Counted from the stretch's first letter, positions 55,080 through 63,138 are shown. The stretch: 64,000 bases of DNA from an uncultured Prevotella sp. (GCA_900771975.1 CAAGPV010000095.1:1-64000), one strand, 5' to 3'. Notes: generated from the letters alone by a model not told the origin. Made by a program: numbers and translations.

Positions 55080-55982
55080 TTACTTCACTTGAACTACAAG
55101 ATATTTGCTTGTGCTCCAGAAGTTCTGTGGGTCATTAATGCGGAGAACAAACTGTCCGTTGGTATCCTTTGTCAGCGAATAACTGCTTGAAGGGTGGGAA
55201 GTAAGTATCTTTGCAGACGTGCTATAGAGGCGTATTTCCTTATTTACGCGAATATCTATCTTCGTGAAATAGTTTTTGTTGAAACCTCCCTGAAGCACTT
55301 TTCCGTCAGCAAGAATGCGTTGTTGCTTCAGTTCTTTTTTTGTTCCAAAGACATACCATGCCGTATTCAGCTGCTTGTCTTGATTGGAAATAGTCTGAGC
55401 TTTTTCGCTATTTTCGTTCTGTAGGTGCTCTTTCTCGGTGGTAAGATTTGTTTTTTCTGTGGTTAAGGCATTCACGCTTTGATTGAGGTTAGCCACATCA
55501 GAGTTCAACCCCGTGATTGTCTCATCGAGTTCTGCAATATGAATATTCTTTGCTTCCAGCTCCGAACGTAGCTTTTTCAACTCTACATCCTTCTGAGACA
55601 GTTGTGCCATCAGGTTTTCAATGGTCTTACGCATCTGGTCTCCCTTAAATCCTGTTTCGCGCAACTGCTGCTGCAACTTCTTTATCAGTTCTCTGTTTTC
55701 CTGCATACGTTGGGCGATAAACTGGATATTTTCCTTAATCTGGGCAGTTTTGTCTGCGCCCTCGCCCGCCTTGGCAATGGTGACGCGTTGTTCAGCAGCG
55801 TTGATTTCTGCGAAACCTTGCTGAATATCATTCAGCGTTCCCATCATATCGTTGATTTCGTTGTCGCGAGCCTCAACGATGGATCGCAAAGAATCGTTCT
55901 GCAACTGGGCCGGATTGGTTTTTCCTTCCTTACATGCAACAAGTGTAACAACACAAAGAGCAAGAATTACAACCTTTTTCAT
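55080..55982 (-). CDS. Coiled-coil lipoprotein, conserved in Bacteroidales
   Basis: 300 residues. Lipobox VAC (Cys about 17). A long coiled coil (about 25-205) with heptads and Glu/Gln/Asn/Leu content is followed by a C-terminal beta domain (about 210-300), with GTKKELKQQRIL and RINDPQNFWSTSKYLVVQV. No characterised family known to me. It overlaps the upstream rsmI stop by 4 bases (ATGA), so it is translated with it. It may tether the outer membrane to another layer, by shape only. Confidence 0.8.
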   Translation of the reverse strand: MKKVVILALCVVTLVACKEGKTNPAQLQNDSLRSIVEARDNEINDMMGTLNDIQQGFAEINAAEQRVTIAKAGEGADKTAQIKENIQFIAQRMQENRELIKKLQQQLRETGFKGDQMRKTIENLMAQLSQKDVELKKLRSELEAKNIHIAELDETITGLNSDVANLNQSVNALTTEKTNLTTEKEHLQNENSEKAQTISNQDKQLNTAWYVFGTKKELKQQRILADGKVLQGGFNKNYFTKIDIRVNKEIRLYSTSAKILTSHPSSSYSLTKDTNGQFVLRINDPQNFWSTSKYLVVQVK

Positions 55983-56704
55983 AACTTCTCGAATTTATCG
56001 TTTTTATTTTTTTCTGACTTACGTTTTTTAACTTCAGGACAACCTGCCAAAACTATGACAAACTCGCCGCGTGGTTCAGTTTCACGGAAATGGGCTATGA
56101 CTTCTTCCAATGTTCCACGCACACTTTGTTCGTGTATCTTGGAAATTTCTCGGCAACAACTTACCTGCCGGTCTGGTCCAAAAACCTCAGCAAACTGTTG
56201 GAGAGTTTTCAAGACCCGATAGGGAGATTCATAGAAAATCATCGTTCGGGTCTCTTCCTGCAAAGCCGACAAACGCGTTGCCCTTCCCTTCTTTTGTGGC
56301 AAGAATCCCTCAAAGCAAAAACGATCGCACGGCAAGCCCGAGGAGACCAATGCTGGTACAAATGCTGTGGCCCCTGGCAAGGTCTGAACCGTAACCCCTG
56401 CAGCCACAGCTTCGCGGGTCAAGTAAAAGCCAGGGTCGCTGATGCCAGGCGTTCCGGCATCACTTATAAGGGCAATGGTCTGTCCTGCCTTCAATCGTTC
56501 TACGATGCCGGAAGCCGTTCCGTGTTCGTTGAACTTGTGATGAGCAACCAAATGGTTCTTAATATCAAAATGTTTAAGCAAGACACTCGAAGTGCGCGTA
56601 TCTTCAGCAAGCACCAAGTCGGCTTCCTTCAAGACACGGATGGCGCGTAGCGTCATATCCTCCATATTTCCCACAGGAGTGGGTACAAGATAAAGTATGC
56701 CCAT
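55979..56704 (-). CDS. rsmI: 16S rRNA (cytidine-1402-2'-O)-methyltransferase
   Basis: 241 residues from the ATG at 56704 (MGILYLVPTPVGN). SAM binding is shown by VPTPVGNMEDMTLRA, LVLAEDTR and ALISDAGTPGISDPG, all standard for RsmI, which methylates C1402 of 16S rRNA. Normal length. Its stop overlaps the start of the coiled-coil lipoprotein gene. Confidence 0.95.
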   Translation of the reverse strand: MGILYLVPTPVGNMEDMTLRAIRVLKEADLVLAEDTRTSSVLLKHFDIKNHLVAHHKFNEHGTASGIVERLKAGQTIALISDAGTPGISDPGFYLTREAVAAGVTVQTLPGATAFVPALVSSGLPCDRFCFEGFLPQKKGRATRLSALQEETRTMIFYESPYRVLKTLQQFAEVFGPDRQVSCCREISKIHEQSVRGTLEEVIAHFRETEPRGEFVIVLAGCPEVKKRKSEKNKNDKFEKL

Positions 56705-56761
56705 ATATACGCTACAAAGGTAAGTCAAATAATCATAATCGGCAAAATATTCAATCTTTTC

Positions 56762-56793
56762 TTTGCAATTTTTAAAACGGATTTGTAATTTTG
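56762..56793 (+). promoter_or_regulatory. tdk promoter, TTTG-N20-TAATTTTG
   Basis: TTTG (56762-56765) and TAATTTTG (56786-56793) are 20 bases apart; the start is near 56800 and the ATG is at 56843. Confidence 0.75.
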
Positions 56794-56842
56794 CAATTCA
56801 TTGTCGAAGGCCTTTTCTTCGACTGTAACTATAGATTTTATC

Positions 56843-57430
56843 ATGAATTTAACAGATAGCACATCGGGCGAGCGCCATCATCAAGGACGAATAGAAGTGA
56901 TTTGCGGTTCTATGTTTTCAGGAAAGACGGAAGAACTCATACGCCGCATGAAACGGGCGGAGTTTGCTCGACAACGCGTAGAGATATTCAAGCCGTCTAT
57001 TGACACCCGTTATTCAGACGTTGACGTCATCAGCCACGACCACAATTCTATTCCTTCCACCCCCGTAGACTCGTCAGCCACCATCCTCTTACTGTCTTCC
57101 GACATCGAAGTTGTCGGCATCGACGAAGCTCAGTTTTTTGACAACGGACTTATAGACGTCTGCAACCAGTTGGCCAACAACGGCATACGCGTGATTGTAG
57201 CCGGGCTGGACATGGACTATCGCGGAAACCCCTTTGGCCCCATTCCTGGCCTTTGCGCCATTGCAGACGAGGTGACAAAGGTGCACGCCATCTGTGTTCG
57301 TTGTGGCGCCCTGGCCTACATCAGCCACCGTTTGGTAAACAACGACAAGCGAGTGTTGCTGGGCGAGAAAGACGAATACGAACCCTTGTGCCGGCAATGC
57401 TATCAAAAATCACTCGAAGAAAACCAATAA
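56843..57430 (+). CDS. tdk: Thymidine kinase, type II
   Basis: It salvages thymidine to dTMP. 195 residues from the ATG at 56843; a TTG at 56801 lies at the predicted transcript start and is unlikely. Walker A GSMFSGKTEEL, GIDEAQFF and the C-terminal zinc cysteines CVRCG and CRQC are present, as in type II TK. Next gene on the same strand after 16 bases is an AI-2E family transporter. Confidence 0.95.
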   Translation: MNLTDSTSGERHHQGRIEVICGSMFSGKTEELIRRMKRAEFARQRVEIFKPSIDTRYSDVDVISHDHNSIPSTPVDSSATILLLSSDIEVVGIDEAQFFDNGLIDVCNQLANNGIRVIVAGLDMDYRGNPFGPIPGLCAIADEVTKVHAICVRCGALAYISHRLVNNDKRVLLGEKDEYEPLCRQCYQKSLEENQ

Positions 57431-57446
57431 TAAACATCATAAAACG

Positions 57447-58547
57447 ATGAAACAGGAAATCACTTTTGACAGATTCATCCGTTGGACGCTGGCTGCCTTA
57501 GGCATTCTTGCTGGGTTTTTCATAACAAAATCACTCAGCGGCGTCTTGCTGCCGTTCTTTATTGCATGGCTTTTTGCCTATCTGCTCTACCCCATCGTCA
57601 AGTTTGTGCAATACAAACTGCACGTTCCCACTCGCGCATTGTCCATCATAATAACACTAACATTTGTCTTTGCCGTGATAGGAGGTATCATCTATCTGAT
57701 TATTCCCCCGATGATTGAGCAATTTTCAAAGCTTAGCGAAATCGTTAGCCGCTACATTCACGATAGCACAAACACCAACAATATCACTCAATACATCAAG
57801 AACTGGCTGTCTGAAAACCAAACTGCAGTGGAGCGTTTCTTCCGCAGTCCAGACTTCACAGACGCCGTCAAGAGCACTATGCCAAAGGTGTTTGCCTTTT
57901 TGAGCGAAACCGCCAACATTATTCTTAGCATCATTGCTTCATGCATCACCTTATTATATATGTTCTTTATTCTGCTCGACTATGAGTATCTCACAGAGAA
58001 CTGGCCTCGCATCTTCCCCAAAAAGAACCGGCATTTTTGGCAAGTGCTGATGAAAGATGTGGAACGAGAGCTCAACAACTATATACGCGGACAAGGATTG
58101 GTAGCACTTTGCATGGGCATCATGTTTTGCATTGGCTTCACCATCATCGGCTTCCCGATGGCCATTGGCATGGGCATCCTTATCGGTCTGCTCGATCTTG
58201 TGCCTTATCTGCACACCTTTGCACTGATTCCCACTGCTTTTTTGGCGTTGTTGAAAGCCGCTGATACAGGGCAGAACTTTTGGGTTATCTTCGGACTGGC
58301 GGTGCTTGTGTTTGTTGTTGTACAAATCATCACCGACATGATTGTTACCCCAAAAGTGATGGGAAAGGCCATGGGACTCAACCCTGCCATCCTTCTTTTG
58401 AGCCTATCGGTATGGGGCGCCCTGTTGGGATTTATCGGACTGATTGTTGCATTGCCGCTCACCACACTCATCATTGCCTACTGGCAACGCTATGTAACTA
58501 AAGAAAGTCCAGAAGAAACCGACCCTGCCACAACAGCACAAGAGTAG
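57447..58547 (+). CDS. AI-2E family (PerM-like) membrane transporter
   Basis: 366 residues, about seven to eight membrane segments, with a periplasmic helical loop (about 85-165) and the family RGQGLVALCMGI and GLLDLVPYLHTF motifs. The family includes TqsA, described as an AI-2 exporter, and others that act as Na+/H+ antiporters; the transported substrate here is unknown. luxS lies 37 kb away, so their link is only by family name. Follows tdk closely. Confidence 0.88.
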   Translation: MKQEITFDRFIRWTLAALGILAGFFITKSLSGVLLPFFIAWLFAYLLYPIVKFVQYKLHVPTRALSIIITLTFVFAVIGGIIYLIIPPMIEQFSKLSEIVSRYIHDSTNTNNITQYIKNWLSENQTAVERFFRSPDFTDAVKSTMPKVFAFLSETANIILSIIASCITLLYMFFILLDYEYLTENWPRIFPKKNRHFWQVLMKDVERELNNYIRGQGLVALCMGIMFCIGFTIIGFPMAIGMGILIGLLDLVPYLHTFALIPTAFLALLKAADTGQNFWVIFGLAVLVFVVVQIITDMIVTPKVMGKAMGLNPAILLLSLSVWGALLGFIGLIVALPLTTLIIAYWQRYVTKESPEETDPATTAQE

Positions 58548-58869
58548 AACAAATTCTTAAACGGCACTGGCCGAAAAATCATTTATCCAACTCTTCCACA
58601 ACAAAACGGGCGGAGCCTGCATCCTGCAAGTTCCGCCCTACTTAGAAAAAAACAAACCATAAGATGTTAATCCCATCGTGAATTGTAGTGCAACCATTGG
58701 TTGTTTTCCTCATTTCCTTCATCTTCATCGAAGGACCAACCATTTTCTCCGTTACATTTTTTTGTCAGCCAAGGACGAATTAAAGCATTTCTGAAGACAA
58801 AAAAAGTGCTAAACTTGTAGGTTTCACAGAATAGTCGTAGCTTTACACTCCATCATTCAACATTCCCAT
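58548..58869. other. Intergenic region before the flavoprotein gene
   Basis: 322 bases. At 58608-58638 a hairpin with 7-bp arms GGGCGGA / TCCGCCC has a T-run on the minus strand but not on the plus strand. At 58667-58838 the minus strand holds an open frame without a start codon (see separate entry). A weak -7 element TAGCTTTA near 58834 precedes the flavoprotein gene. Confidence 0.5.
58667..58838 (-). pseudogene. Possible gene remnant, minus strand
   Basis: The minus strand stays open for about 57 codons before a TAA at 58667-58669. It ends in WSFDEDEGNEENNQW then LHYNSRWD, which is acidic and ordered-looking, but has no ATG, GTG or TTG in frame after the preceding stop. A hairpin with a minus-strand T-run follows at 58608-58638. 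This could be the tail of a decayed gene, or chance. Confidence 0.25.
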
Positions 58870-60126
58870 ATGCCACAAACGCTACATATAGCCATCGTCG
58901 GTGGAGGCGCAGCCGGTTTTTTTGCTGCCATTACTGCTAAGTACAAACAACCACTTGCAGAGGTCACCATCTTTGAGAGAAGCACAAAAGTGCTCGCCAA
59001 AGTGGAAATAACTGGAGGCGGAAGGTGCAACCTCACAAACACGTTCGAGACCATCACTAACCTGAAACAGGTCTATCCGCGTGGTCATCAACTCATGAAG
59101 CGGCTCTTCAAGCAATTCGGTCCGCAACAGACCGCTCAATGGTTTGAGAAAAACAACGTGCCACTTATGGTGCAGGAAAACCATTGCGTCTTTCCACAGT
59201 CGCAGGATGCACACACCATTGTCAACTGCCTGAAAGACACTGCTAAACATCTTGGTGTGAAAACACAGACTGGCTATTGCCTTACAGACATTGTACCGCA
59301 GCCCGACTCCACGCTACTGCTTGACTTCACGGTTGCTAATGGCCCCACCAGAAAACGGTCGGTCAGGCAAATGGCTTTCGACAGAGTGGCCATCACCACG
59401 GGCGGACACCCGAAGATAGAGTCATTCAAGTCGCTTGCACGCCTGGGACACAACATAGAACCTCCTGTTCCATCACTTTTCACGTTCAACATTGCAGACA
59501 AAGCGTTCACCGCCCTGACAGGAACGGTGGTAAACCCGGTTGGTGTCAGCATCACCGGCACCAAGCTCAAAGCCGAAGGTTCACTTCTCATCACCCATTG
59601 GGGCATGAGCGGCCCGGCAGTTTTAAGGCTATCCTCACTGGCGGCCTGGCTGCTGCACGAAAACAACTATCAACTGAATATGGCCATCAACTGGATACAA
59701 CTTTCCAACCGAACCATTATAGAACAGGACGTCAACGAAATCATCGCCACCAACCCGCAAAAACAATTGGCAAACGTTTGCCCCTATGGCCTACCCTCTC
59801 GCCTCTGGCTATACCTCATTCGAAAGATGGGGTTCCCCTCTAACAGGAAATGGAATGAACTCGGCAAGAAAGGACGCAACCTCTTGATAGAAACGCTCAC
59901 CAACGACCAATACCGCATTAACGGCAAAGGAACCTTCAAAGAAGAGTTTGTCACCTGCGGAGGTGTCAGCCTTAGCAATATCCACCAACACACTTTGGAA
60001 AGCAAAGTGTGCCCTCATCTTTTCCTTGCAGGTGAAGTGCTGGACATTGACGCCGTCACAGGTGGATTCAACCTGCAAGCCGCATGGACTACAGGATATA
60101 TTGTGGGACAACACATTGTTGAGTAA
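58870..60126 (+). CDS. NAD(P)/FAD-dependent oxidoreductase, BaiN/HI0933 family
   Basis: 418 residues. FAD-binding GGGAAGFFAA near the N-terminus, ITGGGRCNLTNT and the late LFLAGEVLDIDAVTGGFNLQAA are the family marks. Members are flavoproteins annotated as aminoacetone oxidases or YhiN; BaiN acts on bile-acid intermediates in clostridia, so specific substrate transfer is not warranted. It stands alone and converges on the WG-repeat gene. Confidence 0.93.
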   Translation: MPQTLHIAIVGGGAAGFFAAITAKYKQPLAEVTIFERSTKVLAKVEITGGGRCNLTNTFETITNLKQVYPRGHQLMKRLFKQFGPQQTAQWFEKNNVPLMVQENHCVFPQSQDAHTIVNCLKDTAKHLGVKTQTGYCLTDIVPQPDSTLLLDFTVANGPTRKRSVRQMAFDRVAITTGGHPKIESFKSLARLGHNIEPPVPSLFTFNIADKAFTALTGTVVNPVGVSITGTKLKAEGSLLITHWGMSGPAVLRLSSLAAWLLHENNYQLNMAINWIQLSNRTIIEQDVNEIIATNPQKQLANVCPYGLPSRLWLYLIRKMGFPSNRKWNELGKKGRNLLIETLTNDQYRINGKGTFKEEFVTCGGVSLSNIHQHTLESKVCPHLFLAGEVLDIDAVTGGFNLQAAWTTGYIVGQHIVE

Positions 60127-60244
60127 GAAAGAAGAGCGTTCTGGGGTAAATATTTTCAAGAAAATACCAACATGGAAGCCACAGGAGTCGCCCCTCAAAT
60201 GCAATTTATAACTGCCTACATATCAGCAAGTTATATGTCGCGTT

Positions 60245-60329
60245 CCAAAACAGCCTGTTTTACGTCCTAAAACACGGCATTTTAGCTCCTAAAAGCGGCT
60301 CTTTTACAAGGTAACGGAGCCGCTTTTGG
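60245..60329. repeat. 22-bp-period palindromic module array, copy 3
   Basis: Four 19-bp modules start at 60245, 60267, 60289 and 60311, 22 bases apart. Cores are CAGCCTG, CACGGCA, GCGGCTC and GAGCCGC; cores 3 and 4 are exact reverse complements. The last module has degenerate ends (GTAACG, TTTTGG). It lies between the convergent flavoprotein and WG-repeat genes. A separate small palindrome TATTTTC-AA-GAAAATA is at 60151-60166. Confidence 0.8.
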
Positions 60330-60393
60330 AAACTTGTTTCTTCTCCCCTGCCATTTCTGACCTTATCTGGGATGTGGCAAACAGTTGAAAATA

Positions 60394-61854
60394 TCAATAC
60401 ACTCTATAGATAATCTTGAATTGGCCTTTGTCATCTATTATTCCCTCAAAGGTCAATTCACCGTTAGGACTAACGATTTCTGCCGGTGCATAACCGTCTT
60501 TTGAGAACGCCCCTATCTTCCAACTGTGAGCATACTGTGAACCTATTCCCAAGTTGTTTAAAGAGACCGAGCCTTCGGTATAGTGGGCCACGTCATCCTC
60601 ATCATACCAAGGCATACCCCACTCCGCCGTGTGTGGATCAGGCTGGATACGATAGCCTTTATTCAGATTGTACTGACTGGGTATCTCTGTAATGACCAAA
60701 TTGGTGGGATATTCTTGGTTGTCGTTTTTGTCTATGTACCGCATAAACCCCTGACCTTTGTGAAGGGCACTTCCCCAAAGAGCATAACCAAGCAGCTTGC
60801 CCGACTTGCTGAAGTAGCGGGCATAGTAGCCACCCGCCAAGTCTTCTACATTCATAGGTTCTATCGCGCATATCCCTTGGTCGAAATCGCTTACTGCATT
60901 AGAGCTGTAAAGGTTGTCAATAGCTTTTTGTGGCTCGAAGATGGTTCTGCCAGACTTGTTGATAAAGTAAAAATTACCACCCCAGTCGCCTTCTTGCACC
61001 AGTGCTACGCTATCCTTAAAAGAACGAACTTCACTGTACTTGGGCGGGATTACCATTTTCCCCAACTCGTTGATAAATCCCCAATGTCCCAGACTGCTGT
61101 GATCGTCCGGCAAGACATACACAGCCCTGAGCCCCTCACTTAGTGGGGCAATGGTGAAATTTTCTTTACCAAAATGTCGGGGCTCGGTAATAAGGTTGGG
61201 GAGGAAGGGCCTTAAAGTTCTATTAACAAAGCCCCAACGCCGTTGTAGGCCAACAACCTTCGTAGCAACAGCTGCAATTCCGTCCACAAAGTTTGTAGCA
61301 TCAACATACTGTTTCGGCAAAGCTTCCACCAGTCCCGTTGGCTTGATAAGATAAAGTTGACGGTCGTAGTCTACCACGCTTTCCTTACCCGCCTTGTGCA
61401 TGATAACCCCTTCTGGAGTCATACGCGGCACTCTATAATTAGTTGACACCCGCCATTCCTTGTCCTTTCCGAGAATGTCTCCATCAAGGGTGTAAAAGGT
61501 ATACCTGTAGCCGTCAGGGCTTACACCAAACACTCCACAACCCACAGGAGTGACTATCTTTTGTTCTGTTTCTTCACAATCGGCAAGAAACACCGTGTAA
61601 CCGGATATAATTTTCAGTGGCATTACGAGCGCTGGGTCGTCTTCGTTGCTGCAAACCGCCCCTTTTTCAAGAAGGGCATTTACCAATTCTTCTGTCAAAG
61701 TGCGTTTTTCCCCATAAGCAGTTTGGAGGCTGGAGCCAGTAGGAAGAATAGGCTTTGATGGATCTGAAGCCTGTAAAGGACATAGCGTTTTCAAAAAAAA
61801 GAGAAAGCAAATAGCCATTAGGCTATTATGCAAAAAGCGTGAGGTTAATAACAT
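60394..61854 (-). CDS. WG-repeat protein with signal peptide
   Basis: 486 residues from the ATG at 61854; the frame is open to 61974 but crosses the promoter. Signal segment about residues 8-28. The central part contains WG-type beta repeats, for example RRWGFVNRTLRPFLP and HWGFINELGKMVIPPKYSEV and FYFINKSGRTIFEP. WG repeats form beta structures of unknown binding role, common in secreted Bacteroidota proteins. The function is unknown. It is the last chromosomal-type gene before the mobile-element edge. Confidence 0.85.
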   Translation of the reverse strand: MLLTSRFLHNSLMAICFLFFLKTLCPLQASDPSKPILPTGSSLQTAYGEKRTLTEELVNALLEKGAVCSNEDDPALVMPLKIISGYTVFLADCEETEQKIVTPVGCGVFGVSPDGYRYTFYTLDGDILGKDKEWRVSTNYRVPRMTPEGVIMHKAGKESVVDYDRQLYLIKPTGLVEALPKQYVDATNFVDGIAAVATKVVGLQRRWGFVNRTLRPFLPNLITEPRHFGKENFTIAPLSEGLRAVYVLPDDHSSLGHWGFINELGKMVIPPKYSEVRSFKDSVALVQEGDWGGNFYFINKSGRTIFEPQKAIDNLYSSNAVSDFDQGICAIEPMNVEDLAGGYYARYFSKSGKLLGYALWGSALHKGQGFMRYIDKNDNQEYPTNLVITEIPSQYNLNKGYRIQPDPHTAEWGMPWYDEDDVAHYTEGSVSLNNLGIGSQYAHSWKIGAFSKDGYAPAEIVSPNGELTFEGIIDDKGQFKIIYRVY

Positions 61855-61875
61855 AATAGTAGTATTTGGTTTTTG

Positions 61876-61905
61876 CAAATATACGATTTTCTTTTCATTT
61901 AACAA
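61876..61905 (-). promoter_or_regulatory. WG-repeat gene promoter, TTG-N19-TATATTTG
   Basis: On the minus strand TTG (61905-61903) and TATATTTG (61883-61876) are 19 bases apart. It sets the start at 61854 and the right-hand limit of the normal chromosomal unit. Confidence 0.65.
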
Positions 61906-62024
61906 CCTTTTGCTTGGTGTTTTTTTTTCATTCCCTGTTACAGGACAGCAAGACAAAGAAAAAAATACTTCCACGGCACCCGTAAAGTCTTAAATGTAAT
62001 CGTTGAAAACTGCCATAAAACAAT

Positions 62025-62056
62025 AAAGAGAACCCTACTTACGTAGAATTCTCTTT
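62025..62056 (-). terminator. Hairpin at the element edge
   Basis: Stem AAAGAGAA / TTCTCTTT with an inner CTAC / GTAG and a TTAC loop. On the minus strand T-rich ATTGTTTTATGG follows, so it could end a minus-strand transcript from inside the element. Confidence 0.5.
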
Positions 62057-62070
62057 GCCGTTATCATGTA

Positions 62071-62139
62071 ACTTTGTGATCCGCATGGGGTCACAAAGTG
62101 ATTCCGTAGGGATTCTAAGTGATTCCGCAGGAATTTCTC
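62071..62139. repeat. Three tandem repeats resembling tRNA 3' ends
   Basis: Units begin GTGATCCGCATGGGGTC (62076), GTGATTCCGTAGGGATTC (62098) and GTGATTCCGCAGGAATTT (62119), 22 and 21 bases apart. On the minus strand they read like the T-arm and acceptor end of tRNA genes (TCC-x-ACGGAATCAC type). The first unit also lies inside a 9-bp inverted repeat ACTTTGTGA / TCACAAAGT (62071-62079, 62091-62099). Confidence 0.7.
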
Positions 62140-62239
62140 TGTATCGTAAAAGAAAAACGCTCATAATCAGCAATATATCACTGCTTTACAAGAATTATTC
62201 TTTAATTTCATGTAGAAAGAAAATAGACTTTTTTCAGCG

Positions 62240-62261
62240 TGTAACGCATTTGTAACGCATT
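62240..62261. repeat. 11-bp tandem repeat TGTAACGCATT
   Basis: Two exact head-to-tail copies, one helical turn apart, followed by TT. It borders the nested inverted repeats on their left. Confidence 0.75.
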
Positions 62262-62263
62262 TT

Positions 62264-62393
62264 ATCTATCTACCTGTCTATATTAGGTTTATTCAGACCT
62301 AACAATGATTTAAAAGATCTCTGCATTTCACGATTACCATGTACTTTCTTATACCTTTCTGTACTCTCGTGAAATGTTAAATAGTAGATAGAT
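62264..62393. repeat. Nested inverted repeats, possible three-way structure
   Basis: An outer 10-bp pair ATCTATCTAC (62264-62273) / GTAGATAGAT (62384-62393) encloses two hairpins: TTAGGT / ACCTAA (62283-62288, 62297-62302) and a 10-bp CATTTCACGA / TCGTGAAATG (62324-62333, 62367-62376). All arms are exact. It could be an origin, a transfer or recombination site, or a structured RNA. Confidence 0.65.
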
Positions 62394-62440
62394 AGACACT
62401 ATTAAAAGCGAAATCCAAAAATTCTTAGCTACAAATCGTC

Positions 62441-62448
62441 TAATTTTG
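62441..62448 (+). promoter_or_regulatory. Promoter -7 element (TAATTTTG) entering the element genes
   Basis: It matches TAnnTTTG with no clear -33. The start near 62455 would lie directly before the TTCATCGATGAA palindrome and leave a leader of about 205 bases to the ATG at 62661. Confidence 0.4.
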
Positions 62449-62457
62449 CCGACGCAA

Positions 62458-62469
62458 TTCATCGATGAA
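62458..62469. promoter_or_regulatory. Perfect 12-bp palindrome TTCATCGATGAA
   Basis: It lies at the predicted transcription start, a usual position for a repressor operator. The small helix-turn-helix protein encoded downstream is one candidate binder (inference). Confidence 0.4.
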
Positions 62470-62660
62470 AAGATAGGCTAAAGAAATCTGAGGATGTGTA
62501 TTGTTCGTGAATAAACTACCTCTAAATAACACTACAAAGATAAGCATTTTCTGTAACATATAGAAGAGAAAATCGTATTTTAACTTTTAGATAGTTAAAG
62601 GAGTTACCCGACAAACACGCATACCTTGGAGCCTAAGTAAAACTATTAGAACGAAAAAAA

Positions 62661-62951
62661 ATGACAATAGAAAAAGTCACAAGCATCATCGAATGGGTGC
62701 GGAAAACCAATGAAGGGGATGTGAAGTATGCTTCCTTTCCGAGAAGTCGGGCACACGCTGTTCGCTGCACGGTATCTAACTACAACCAAGCGTTTGGTAT
62801 TGACCGAGGTATATTCATACACTTCCACTTTTGTTATGACGAAGAGGTAGCTGTAATTGTCGCTGTTTCATTGGATGAAAGGGAAATCACTAAAAATACA
62901 GAGCATGAATACGAATGGAGAGAACAAATCGAGAAGCCTTACAATCGCTGA
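62661..62951 (+). CDS. Unknown small protein of the mobile element
   Basis: 96 residues, starting MTIEKVTSIIEWVRKTNEGDV, with a mixed alpha/beta middle (IFIHFHFCYDEEVAVIVAV) and an acidic C-terminus. I do not recognise a family. Its 3' end overlaps the start of the helix-turn-helix gene in another frame by 47 bases, which suggests coupled expression, or that the next gene starts later at 62962. Confidence 0.6.
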   Translation: MTIEKVTSIIEWVRKTNEGDVKYASFPRSRAHAVRCTVSNYNQAFGIDRGIFIHFHFCYDEEVAVIVAVSLDEREITKNTEHEYEWREQIEKPYNR

Positions 62952-63138
62952 CCTGAAACAGATGATCATCGATTCGGAGGAAACAATCTGGTCTTTGGCG
63001 CAGCTCGCAGAACTGTTAGGCACTTCACCACAAGCAATTCGCAAGCGTATCAATCGGGGTGCCATCCCTGCACATAAGGAAGGGCATTCATGGTACATTC
63101 TTAAAAGTGAGTATATACGCAATCTGAAAGCGAAATAA
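62905..63138 (+). CDS. Helix-turn-helix DNA-binding protein (excisionase-like)
   Basis: About 77 residues. The segment IWSLAQLAELLGTSPQAIRKRINRG is a MerR/excisionase-type helix-turn-helix, followed by the wing AIPAHKEGHSWYILKSEYIRN. Such proteins serve as recombination directionality factors or regulators of mobile elements. ATG at 62905 is chosen; ATG at 62962 would avoid the overlap with the upstream gene but would drop 19 residues outside the domain. Confidence 0.75.
   Translation: MNTNGENKSRSLTIADLKQMIIDSEETIWSLAQLAELLGTSPQAIRKRINRGAIPAHKEGHSWYILKSEYIRNLKAK

Larger units (their letters stand above)
61906..62660. other. Repeat-rich non-coding edge of a mobile element
   Basis: 755 bases without a convincing gene. 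In order: a hairpin at 62025-62056, tandem tRNA-end-like repeats at 62071-62139, an 11-bp tandem repeat at 62240-62261, nested inverted repeats at 62264-62393, a promoter at 62441-62448 and a palindrome at 62458-62469. The frame at 62055-62255 is made of the tandem repeats and is not counted. Confidence 0.6.

Noticed and set aside
57447..58547. AI-2 exporter linked to luxS
   Set aside because: The family name AI-2E covers proteins of varied function and the gene is 37 kb from luxS, so no specific role in AI-2 export can be claimed.
58870..60126. Bile-acid enzyme BaiN
   Set aside because: The family is broad and no other bai gene is near, so only the family level is supported.
62055..62255. 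Plus-strand gene of 66 codons
   Set aside because: Its sequence is generated by the tandem repeats (SDSVGIL/SDSAGIS) and it lacks any promoter or family match.
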